Notes under the pieces: model-generated | Told to the model about the DNA's origin: nothing | The model's database searches: none | Seen by the model: the letters and a program-made list of their open reading frames with translations, nothing else | IMG/VR virus record: IMGVR_UViG_3300028840_002513 | Coordinates: 1 to 46,302 of that record | Strand: one strand, 5' to 3' | DNA from: a virus | DNA length: 46,302 nucleotides | Translations under genes and position numbers: made by a program | Shown: one piece after another, positions 22,797 to 29,009 of the stretch | How the letters are laid out: every line of letters begins with the position of its first letter | Position numbering within the stretch: position 1 is the stretch's first letter

Positions 22797-22859
22797 TTAT
22801 TTCCTTATGTTATATACTACTAAAATAAAAACAATAATTATAGGAATATAAGTTTCCAT
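22797..22859 (-). CDS. Tiny membrane peptide
   Basis: A 20-codon frame (METYIPIIIVFILVVYNIRK) whose ATG overlaps the upstream stop as TGATG. One hydrophobic helix with a basic end. Its last codons (AGGAAATAA) form the ribosome site of the next gene. Same design as the tiny genes at 11675 and 12806. Confidence 0.4.
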   Translation of the reverse strand: METYIPIIIVFILVVYNIRK

Positions 22860-23152
22860 CAACTAACTTTCCTAATCTCATAAATAGTATCTTGAACGAT
22901 TAAAGGTAAATGTTTTTTAGCTGTTTGTAAATCTGGAGCATAAATATAAGTAAACTTTTTACCTTTATATCCGTATCTAACAACGAACGTGTGTGCTTCA
23001 TTAATAAAACCATAGTATTTTAAATTAAATCCCTCAAATTCGAGTCCAAAAGACTCATAAAATTCAAAAACAGCTTTATCAACATCTTTTACTTTTTTGA
23101 AAAAAGATGCTCTCCTGTTTTCAATATCATTTAAACTATTTTCACCGTCCAT
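22859..23152 (-). CDS. Unknown protein behind pseudoknot leader
   Basis: Ninety-seven residues, with AAAGGAAATAAAAAATA before ATG. A helical N-terminal half (VKDVDKAVFEFYESFGLEFE) and a beta-rich half (TFVVRYGYKGKKFTYIYAPD) ending in a helix. No family recognised. It is the first gene after a structured RNA (23203-23271) and may be regulated by it. Confidence 0.6.
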   Translation of the reverse strand: MDGENSLNDIENRRASFFKKVKDVDKAVFEFYESFGLEFEGFNLKYYGFINEAHTFVVRYGYKGKKFTYIYAPDLQTAKKHLPLIVQDTIYEIRKVS

Positions 23153-23194
23153 TATTTTTTATTTCCTTTTATTTTCTATAAGAATATAATTGCG

Positions 23195-23271
23195 AAAAAA
23201 AATAGCGGGATTATTTTACTGAATAAGATGGTTTGTATTATAGACTGAAACCCCGCTAAAACAGTCTATAA
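23195..23271 (-). ncRNA. Candidate H-type pseudoknot followed by U8
   Basis: On the minus-strand RNA a 10-bp hairpin (TTATAGACTG, 23271-23262, with CAGTCTATAA, 23247-23238) has a loop containing TAGCGGG (23258-23252). Twenty-eight bases further on lies its complement CCCGCTA (23209-23203), followed directly by eight U. Stems of 10 and 7 bp with loops of about 3, 4 and 28 nt make a regular H-type pseudoknot; the 7-bp pairing plus U8 could alternatively be an intrinsic terminator. It lies in the 144-nt gap between 23297 and 23152. Confidence 0.6.
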
Positions 23272-23296
23272 GAATAGAAAATATAAAATAGGGTTA

Positions 23297-23524
23297 TTAA
23301 TCTTCAAATTGAAAACCTGTAGATGTTTCTTTCCCAGATTCGACCGCTTTATGTAGTATTTCATTCTCTTTATCAGCAACAGCTAAAATCTGTTCTTTTT
23401 CAGACTCGGTCGAAAAATAGTTACTGTTGAATAGATTACATAGTAACCTATTTTTTTTAATCATTGAATCAACACGTTTTGGAGCAAGTTTTCTGAACTT
23501 TTGATGTTTGTCATTGTCATTCAT
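23297..23524 (-). CDS. First gene of leftward block, unknown
   Basis: Seventy-five residues. Basic N-terminus (KHQKFRKLAPKRVDSMIKKN), then RLLCNLFNSNYFSTESEKEQ and an acidic helical end. The pattern recalls short proteins of plasmids and phages with a basic helix, possibly DNA binding. Being the first gene from the control region it may be an immediate-early regulator; that is inference. The ribosome site is weak (CGAGAAAAA). Confidence 0.55.
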   Translation of the reverse strand: MNDNDKHQKFRKLAPKRVDSMIKKNRLLCNLFNSNYFSTESEKEQILAVADKENEILHKAVESGKETSTGFQFED

Positions 23525-23585
23525 ATTTTTTCTCGTTTCTATCTTATCCAGTATTAAAATGTCAAAGAACCATAAATCTTAAATA

Positions 23586-23658
23586 TATACCTAATATATC
23601 CCGCCCTAAATGATATCCCAAATATAACACCAAATTGTGTTATCCCATATTAGGTATA
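23586..23658. repeat. Nested inverted repeats (possible cruciform/operator)
   Basis: TATACCTAATAT (23586-23597) pairs perfectly with ATATTAGGTATA (23647-23658). Between them ATAACAC (23624-23630) pairs with GTGTTAT (23637-23643). TATCCC occurs three times in the same stretch. It sits about 60 bases upstream of the first leftward gene, so it could be an operator. Confidence 0.7.
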
Positions 23659-24002
23659 ATTAATAAAACCAGATATGACGTTTGATTTGATAAGCCGATT
23701 CATCCCGAATATGTGTGGACTTATAATCATAACCGAGATATCCAGTAGTATTAGGTTTTACAAAGAACCTTCGATGATATCATTCTATCACAAACAGTCT
23801 ATCACGTCAAGAAAAAAATCCTGTTTTGATGAAAATTGTTGTAAGTCCTTATCTCATAAAGACTTATAAGAAAAAAATTTTTAGGTCTAATGAAATGTTA
23901 GGATAGACTAACAAAATGTTGTGATTTCCTAACAAAATTGTCAAAATAATCAGACATTGATATAATCTGATATAAATAGGACTAACTACTAAATAAGATA
24001 AG

Positions 24003-24047
24003 TTCTTGAATAGGATATATTCCTGAATAGGATATATTCTTGAATAG
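24003..24047. repeat. 17-bp tandem repeat, 2.6 copies
   Basis: Units TTCTTGAATAGGATATA (24003-24019), TTCCTGAATAGGATATA (24020-24036) and partial TTCTTGAATAG (24037-24047). Each unit has GAATA and TATTC half-sites. Iteron-like, compatible with binding of an initiator or regulator. Confidence 0.85.
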
Positions 24048-24407
24048 TAGTGAATCCTAACTACAATCTCAAGATATCTCCAGATATATGTGAAAATAGA
24101 TAAGCACATATAACACCATATATTTATATAAAATCTATCCAAATATAGGATATATGTATGCTTATATCATTGACCTGTATGTGAAAATAGGTAATCCTGT
24201 ATATATGAGCAATAAAAAGAATTATTATTGATAGGGGGGGTACACCAAAAATCAGGGGAAATCTCACAATTTACTAACCAATCTAGTGATAAATCGATTT
24301 TAATAAAAACAAGACTATTTTTATCCAATTCTTTTATTTCCTATCTTACCAAATGTAAAGTATTTTTGACAATTTTTAAAAATTTTTAAAGATTTTCCAT
24401 TTTTTAC

Positions 24408-24436
24408 CGAACAAATTTCATTTTCAGTCGTATAAT
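24408..24436 (+). promoter_or_regulatory. Rightward CGAACA promoter 1 of late block
   Basis: CGAACA (24408-24413), 17 bases, TATAAT (24431-24436), with TCG before TATA and AAAAATTTTTAAA tracts upstream. Shares ATTTTTTACCGAACAAA with the site at 17640. A second possible -35, TTGACA at 24366, lies further upstream. Confidence 0.7.
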
Positions 24437-24645
24437 AAAGTAATTATTTATTAATTTATTACTTTAAAGTAAATAATTCAAATTTCCCAAATAATAGGAA
24501 ATTTGGTTATTCTCCTATATTAATATAATCGGACTATGAGACTCTAATCTGTAAAAAAACTTTTTTCCTGAACCTTAGTTATTTCCCTGAAAACAAGGAT
24601 TTACTGAAAAAAGTTAAAAAATTTTAACATTTTTGCAAAAAATAA

Positions 24646-24674
24646 TGAACAAATTTGGATTTCATTCGTATATA
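24646..24674 (+). promoter_or_regulatory. Rightward CGAACA-type promoter 2 of late block
   Basis: TGAACA (24646-24651), 17 bases, TATATA (24669-24674), again with TTCG before TATA and an A/T tract upstream. It is followed within 20 bases by a structured leader and then the first rightward gene. Confidence 0.7.
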
Positions 24675-24691
24675 TAATTAGCGGAATAATC

Positions 24692-24785
24692 TTTAAGGTG
24701 TAATTTTGGCGCCTTAAACTAAGAACTTTGCAAGGAGCAGAGCCTACTGCTTTGGGTGGCTATACAAGGCAATACGTAACCACCC
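24692..24785 (+). ncRNA. Structured 5' leader with three hairpins
   Basis: Hairpin 1 is TTTAAGGTG (24692-24700) with GCCTTAAA plus C (24710-24718), 9 bp. Hairpin 2 is AGCAG/CTGCT (24736-24740, 24747-24751). Hairpin 3 is GGGTGG/CCACCC (24754-24759, 24780-24785). The segment is notably richer in G and C than its surroundings and lies just after a promoter. AGCC in loop 2 could pair with GGCT beside hairpin 3. It matches no riboswitch class I can name. Confidence 0.45.
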
Positions 24786-24839
24786 AGACAAATATTATCT
24801 TGGAAACAAGTTATGATAGATAGAAAGGCAGGCAGAAAG

Positions 24840-25061
24840 ATGTTTGTAAGAATTATGAAAGAAACTACTAAAGATGATTGGTTTGATAAAACAATCGAGT
24901 GTAACGTGGCACATGTAATGACAGAGAAGAATGAAAATGGAAAAGCAATTGGAATACTGCTTATTGTAGATGGCGATGTTACATATTCCTTGGACAAAGG
25001 TGAAGTAATTTATTATATGAATAATCAAGGAAAAACTATTCATAAAGCATGTTTTCTTTAA
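24840..25061 (+). CDS. First rightward gene, unknown small protein
   Basis: Seventy-three residues from ATG 24840 (MFVRIMKETT...); ATG 24813 is an alternative nine codons upstream. A small beta-rich protein with GKAIGILLIVDGDVTYSLD. No family recognised. It is the first gene after the late promoters and leader. Confidence 0.55.
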   Translation: MFVRIMKETTKDDWFDKTIECNVAHVMTEKNENGKAIGILLIVDGDVTYSLDKGEVIYYMNNQGKTIHKACFL

Positions 25062-25128
25062 TTTTATGTTTAAAGAGTATCAGTTAAGCGAACTTCCTGT
25101 TAGAAGATAGTTTTGTGGGATGTATTAA

Positions 25129-25479
25129 ATGCCTAATAAAAAGAAAGATAAGAAGAGTGGGCGGGCTTCAAAAGGCATAGAGTTGCCAAAATCTGTTCAT
25201 ATCTATGGAATGGATTTTCCTGTTAAATTGAACCCAAAACACAATGGTGGCTCAATCAACTATGAATGTATAGAAATTGGAACAGATACTCCGGGTTTGA
25301 TTTTACAGACCTTTTTACATGAAGTTATTGAAGGTATTTTGGATGTAAATGGTTTGCGTTATCAGTCAACAGACCATGATAATGGTAATGATGACATAAT
25401 GTTTATATTTAGCCACAAGGATTTTGAAAATATAGTTCCTCAAATTGTTACTGCAATAAAAGATATTATTAAGGAATGA
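25129..25479 (+). CDS. Protein with HEVIE motif, metallopeptidase-like fold suspected
   Basis: A 116-residue protein. After a Lys-rich start, IYGMDFPVKLN leads to ILQTFLHEVIEGILDVNGL, an H-E-x-x-E helix reminiscent of zincins, but without the second His of HExxH. Such phage proteins with LHE.xE are common and of unknown function. The weak ribosome site makes the start uncertain; overlaps the next gene by ATGA. Confidence 0.6.
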   Translation: MPNKKKDKKSGRASKGIELPKSVHIYGMDFPVKLNPKHNGGSINYECIEIGTDTPGLILQTFLHEVIEGILDVNGLRYQSTDHDNGNDDIMFIFSHKDFENIVPQIVTAIKDIIKE

Positions 25480-25781
25480 AAAAGTTTATTATATTTTGTT
25501 TTATTTGCTTGCTTGGATTAACTTCCTGTGAGACAGTCTCTAAATCTACAGAAGAAACAATCAAGACATCTTTTGTTGAGAATCACATAACTTATAAACA
25601 AAGCACTTGTTTATGGGAATATAAAAGAGGTTTTGAATCTGGAAGATTTGATGCACGAAAAAAATATTTAATGAAATATTATAAAACTTATTGGAAAACA
25701 GCTTCAGAATGTTGGAAAGCTGGATACAGAGAAGGATATAAAACAAGTCTTTGGAATGTCTGTAAAAATGACAGAAGATAG
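25476..25781 (+). CDS. Small lipoprotein
   Basis: A 101-residue protein with a clear lipoprotein signal: MKKFIIFCFICLLGLTSCE, lipobox LTSC with Cys at 18. The mature part is basic and Tyr/Trp-rich (YKRGFESGRFDARKKYL, KAGYREGYKTSLW). Outer-membrane or membrane anchoring expected. It lies before the terminase genes. An o-spanin role is conceivable but it lacks a Pro-rich region and is not paired with an obvious i-spanin. Confidence 0.7.
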   Translation: MKKFIIFCFICLLGLTSCETVSKSTEETIKTSFVENHITYKQSTCLWEYKRGFESGRFDARKKYLMKYYKTYWKTASECWKAGYREGYKTSLWNVCKNDRR

Positions 25782-26157
25782 AATACCTGAAACCAGAAAA
25801 GAATATGTTAATCCTAATCTCCCAAGGAGATCTGATGGGACTCTGCTTCCCGGGCATGGTTCACTGAATCCGGGCGGAGTCTCTAAAGACCAGAGGACGG
25901 CTCAGAAGAAACTTCACGAAGCTCTTACTCTGGTAGAGGGTTCTAAAGGGATTTCCTTTCTTCAACATTATATTGAGGAAGCTTGGGATGATAGGACAAT
26001 GGCTATTGCTTTATTGAAAAAAATAGTTCCTGACCTGAAAGCTATGGAACTAAACACAGAGGCCAAACAGAATCTAAACATTATCTTGCAGTCTTTTGCT
26101 GAAAAGGAAATGCAGGAAAGTAATGAAAGAGTTGATGTTATAAACGAATCGGATTAA
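25768..26157 (+). CDS. Putative small terminase-like DNA-packaging protein
   Basis: About 129 residues from ATG 25768; ATG 25756 is also in frame. RRSDGTLLPGHGSLNPGG is a Gly-rich opening common in phage proteins next to the large terminase, and the helical rest (AIALLKKIVPDLKAMELN) ends acidic. Position one gene before the large terminase supports a small-subunit role, but no helix-turn-helix is obvious. Confidence 0.5.
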   Translation: MTEDRIPETRKEYVNPNLPRRSDGTLLPGHGSLNPGGVSKDQRTAQKKLHEALTLVEGSKGISFLQHYIEEAWDDRTMAIALLKKIVPDLKAMELNTEAKQNLNIILQSFAEKEMQESNERVDVINESD

Positions 26158-26169
26158 CAGGGTTGTGAA

Positions 26170-26673
26170 ATGGCAGAAGTAAAGAATAGAAGTTTGTCAA
26201 CTGAACATCTTGAAGTTTATAACGTTGGAACTATTGATGCAACAGCAGCAGATGCAGATGCATCCCTTCTTTATGGGGAGAGATTTTATGGAACACTGGT
26301 TGCTCTTGATAATGGAGTTGGGATAGAGATTCCAAACCACATAAATGGGGCTGAATGTAGATTTAAATTATCTAATAATAATGATGATGCTGTTGTAGAT
26401 GTTTGGGCATGTAAGAAAGGTGATGATAATTTAAGATTAGTTTGTTCTATTACTCTAAAAGCAGGAAACCAAACTTCAAGTGATGGATATAAATATGCTG
26501 ATACAGGAACAGTCAGTAAAGATGATGGTTGGCCAAAAACACCTAAATGGAAAGTAACTGATGAAGATTATATGGGAGTTTTAGTGTTTGATGCCTGTGG
26601 TTGTAATAGAATAGCTTTTCATGGACATACTACATTTGATTCTGATTGTATTGTTGAAATAAGTGGATACTAA
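26170..26673 (+). CDS. Probable virion structural protein
   Basis: A 167-residue, beta-rich protein with TEHLEVYNVGTIDATAADAD, SLLYGERFYGTLVAL and a Gly/Asp-rich end, typical of small head or tail decoration proteins. Stop overlaps the terminase start (TAATG). No specific family recognised. Confidence 0.5.
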   Translation: MAEVKNRSLSTEHLEVYNVGTIDATAADADASLLYGERFYGTLVALDNGVGIEIPNHINGAECRFKLSNNNDDAVVDVWACKKGDDNLRLVCSITLKAGNQTSSDGYKYADTGTVSKDDGWPKTPKWKVTDEDYMGVLVFDACGCNRIAFHGHTTFDSDCIVEISGY

Positions 26674-28028
26674 TGAATATCGAAGTTCCCTATAAATTTA
26701 AACCAAGAGATTATCAAGTCCCCTTCTGGAGAGCAATGGATTCTGGATTAAAGAGAGGTATTCAGGTATGGCACAGGCGTTCTGGAAAAGATAAGAATGA
26801 TATAAATTTTATGGTCAAGAAGATGTTTGAGAGGGTTGGATTGTATCTATACTACTTTCCAACTATGACTCTTGGACGAAAGGCTCTTTGGGATGGGTTA
26901 GACAGGGATGGATTTCCAATGTTAGGCCATTTCCCCAAAGAAGCTATGAGGGGAAACCCCAATAATCAGGAAATGAGAATCCGAATGAAGAATGGTTCTA
27001 TCTTTCAGGTGGTTGGGACTGACCGCTTGGAGGTCGTTGGAACTAACCCAATCGGTGTGGTGTTCTCGGAGTTTTCCAAACAGAATCCAAGGGGATGGGA
27101 GTATGTCAGACCAATTCTAAGGGAGAATGGTGGATGGGCAGTATTCAACTTCACCCCAAGAGGGAAGAATCATGCTTATGACCTGTTCAAGATGGCTCAG
27201 AACAATGATGACTGGTTCTGCCAACGGCTAAGTATTTTGGATACAGGTGTTCTCACGGAAGAAGATATTGATAAGGACAGGCAAGAGGGAATGTCTGAGG
27301 ACATGATTCAACAGGAATATTATTGCAGCTTTGATTTAGGTGTTGAGGGTTCATATTATTCCAGATATATGTCAGAAGCTTTGACTGATGGACGAATTGG
27401 AGTAGTTCCTTATGATGAAGCAGTTCCAGTGTTCACCTTTTGGGATTTAGGGGTGTCAGATGCTACTGCAATTTGGTTTGCTCAGTTTGTAGGTAAAGAA
27501 ATTCATTTGATAGACTATTATGAGAATGTTGGTGAATCCATAACTCATTATATAAAGAAGGTTCGGGAAAAACCTTATTTGTATGCACAACACTTTGCAC
27601 CACATGATGTAATTGCAAGACACTTATCAACTGGAGGCTCTACTTGGGATATTGCAAAAGGAAAGGGATTTACTTTTGAGATAATGCCTAAACCACCTTC
27701 AAAACAAGAAGGAATAGAACTGGTTAGGTCGATACTGCGTCAGTGCTGGTTTGCTGAAAAGAAGTGTGAAAGAGGCATTAACTGTTTAGAAAATTATCGC
27801 AAGGAATACAATGAGAAAACCAGAGCATATTCAGTTAATCCAAGACATGATGAGTTTTCAAATGGGGCTGATGCTTTTAGGATTTTAGGAACAGCTTACA
27901 GACAGGGGATGATAGATTCGCCTGATGTAAAGTTTGGTAATTCTTCATTAACTGAAAATCTTATTAGAAGTGTGAGAGGCAGACGAAAAAGGAATTATGA
28001 TGTTTTAAATTATGGGATGAGTATTTAA
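26673..28028 (+). CDS. terL: Large terminase subunit
   Basis: A 451-residue DNA-packaging motor. Walker A variant WHRRSGKDK (33-41) is the form with G-K-D common in P22/T7-related terminases. Walker B/catalytic Glu is IGVVFSEF (E133). The nuclease domain has FTFWDLGVSDATAIW (D258), HFAPHDV and FSNGADAFRIL. It translocates and cuts phage DNA at the portal. Coupled to genes on both sides by one-base stop/start overlaps. Confidence 0.95.
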   Translation: MNIEVPYKFKPRDYQVPFWRAMDSGLKRGIQVWHRRSGKDKNDINFMVKKMFERVGLYLYYFPTMTLGRKALWDGLDRDGFPMLGHFPKEAMRGNPNNQEMRIRMKNGSIFQVVGTDRLEVVGTNPIGVVFSEFSKQNPRGWEYVRPILRENGGWAVFNFTPRGKNHAYDLFKMAQNNDDWFCQRLSILDTGVLTEEDIDKDRQEGMSEDMIQQEYYCSFDLGVEGSYYSRYMSEALTDGRIGVVPYDEAVPVFTFWDLGVSDATAIWFAQFVGKEIHLIDYYENVGESITHYIKKVREKPYLYAQHFAPHDVIARHLSTGGSTWDIAKGKGFTFEIMPKPPSKQEGIELVRSILRQCWFAEKKCERGINCLENYRKEYNEKTRAYSVNPRHDEFSNGADAFRILGTAYRQGMIDSPDVKFGNSSLTENLIRSVRGRRKRNYDVLNYGMSI

Positions 28029-28387
28029 TGAAAGAATGGAAAAAATTAAATGGTGAATTGTTGGAAGCCTCAGATTTTGCCATTCAACATTATCCTGAAT
28101 TTAGTAACATTCCAAGAAGGCTTGTTGAAAATGTTTTTAAGAAATATAATGATTACACTTATCTTTTGTTTGAAGATGGATTTATAAAAGGGTTTGTTGT
28201 ATTTCAAAATTATAATAAATTTTATAATGGATTTATGGTTTGTTTACCTTTTGGAAAATTGGAAAATCATGTAAAAGAACTATTGAGTTTAAAGCCATTG
28301 ATTCCCAAGAATGTCAAAGAAATAACATGGTTTGATGAAAATAAAATGAAGGGTCGAAGAATTAAATTGAATAGAGAGGATAAGTAA
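28028..28387 (+). CDS. Unknown protein, GNAT-like pattern
   Basis: A 119-residue protein starting at the terminase stop. YTYLLFEDGFIKGFVVFQNY, then NGFMVCLPFGK and VKEITWFDENKMKGRRIK, give a strand-turn-strand arrangement like GNAT acetyltransferase-fold proteins found beside terminase in other podoviruses, but the acetyl-CoA loop is not evident. Function uncertain. Confidence 0.5.
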   Translation: MKEWKKLNGELLEASDFAIQHYPEFSNIPRRLVENVFKKYNDYTYLLFEDGFIKGFVVFQNYNKFYNGFMVCLPFGKLENHVKELLSLKPLIPKNVKEITWFDENKMKGRRIKLNREDK

Positions 28388-28710
28388 TGCCTGTAGTTGG
28401 AGCAATAGCAGGGGCAGCAATAGGGGCAGCAGCTATGCCTTCTCTTGTAGTTGCCGGAACATCAATTCCAGCAATGGCAGTCATGGGTGGAATTGGTGGA
28501 GCTTTTTTGGGACAGCACATGCAGAAAATGATGACTGATGATATACCACTTCCAGATGAGACAGCTGAACGAATAAGAGAGGTTGATGACACACAAGGAT
28601 GGGCATCATTATCTAAGAGAGCAAGGGGCAGAAGGGCAACAATTTTAACAAGTCCTCAGTTGGCTCAACAAGAAGCTGGAACTAAGAAAGCCACTTTGTT
28701 AGCGGGGTAA
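28387..28710 (+). CDS. Small hydrophobic protein upstream of portal
   Basis: A 107-residue protein. The first 45 residues are a Gly/Ala-rich hydrophobic hairpin (GAIAGAAIGAAAMPSLVVAG, then GGIGGAFLG). The C-terminus has RGRRATILTSPQ and KKATLLAG, the G-R-x-x-T-I-L-T-S...K-x-T-L-L-G ending seen in many podovirus proteins encoded just before the portal. Likely a minor head protein. Confidence 0.65.
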   Translation: MPVVGAIAGAAIGAAAMPSLVVAGTSIPAMAVMGGIGGAFLGQHMQKMMTDDIPLPDETAERIREVDDTQGWASLSKRARGRRATILTSPQLAQQEAGTKKATLLAG

Positions 28711-28713
28711 TAG

Positions 28714-28854
28714 ATGCCATTACCTAAACCAAGACCAAGTGAACCAAGCAAGGAATTTATTAAACGCTGTATGGATTCGGAAGTTATGAAAAAGGAATTT
28801 CCTGAACATAAACAAAGATTAGCGGTTTGTCATTCACAGTTAAAGAAGAAATAA
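28714..28854 (+). CDS. Small conserved phage protein (MPLPKP...QRLAVC type)
   Basis: A 46-residue frame. MPLPKPRPSEPSKEFIKRCM, then EFPEHKQRLAVCHSQ, matches a small family widely seen in tailed-phage head clusters. Function unknown, probably head-associated. Stop overlaps next start (TAATG). Too short for a 60-codon cutoff. Confidence 0.75.
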   Translation: MPLPKPRPSEPSKEFIKRCMDSEVMKKEFPEHKQRLAVCHSQLKKK

Positions 28855-29009
28855 TGGCCCAACTTAGAAAAATGAGTAGATGTTTGCAAAGACCTGCGTG
28901 GTCAGAAGAAGGAAGATTGTATGCTTTTAAACATAAGCATACTACAGATAAAAGGGGCAGACCAAAAATAATTTATAATTATTATGAAAAGACAAAGGGT
29001 TTAGATTAA
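28854..29009 (+). CDS. Small basic protein before portal
   Basis: Fifty-one residues from the ATG in TAATG. Very basic (KMSRCLQRPAWSEEGRLY, then KHKHTTDKRGRPKIIYNYY). Coupled to the portal by another TAATG. No family recognised; nucleic-acid contact is plausible by charge only. Confidence 0.55.
   Translation: MAQLRKMSRCLQRPAWSEEGRLYAFKHKHTTDKRGRPKIIYNYYEKTKGLD

Larger units (their letters stand above)
23525..24839. other. Gene-free control region, possible replication origin
   Basis: About 1.3 kb between the divergent blocks without a convincing gene. It is very AT-rich and full of short repeats: an outer 12-bp inverted repeat, a 17-bp tandem repeat, and TATGTGAAAATAGRTAA as a direct pair at 24087-24103 and 24178-24194. 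CTAACAAAAT occurs twice (about 23908 and 23928), there are many GATAT words, and a G7 run stands at 24234-24240. The right third carries two promoters and a structured leader. The open frames at 23675-23869 (plus) and 23864-24142 (minus) have low-complexity composition and no ribosome site. Repeat-rich AT DNA between divergent operons is a usual place for an origin, but no function is shown. Confidence 0.6.

Noticed and set aside
23675-23869. A 64-codon plus-strand frame in the control region
   Set aside because: No ribosome site, no recognisable pattern and wrong orientation relative to the nearest operon. Treated as chance.
24003-24047. CRISPR-like array
   Set aside because: The 17-bp units are directly adjacent without spacers and only 2.6 copies exist.
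23864-24142. A 92-codon minus-strand frame in the control region
   Set aside because: It consists of low-complexity I/Y/L-rich sequence from repeat DNA, includes the tandem repeats, and has no ribosome site.
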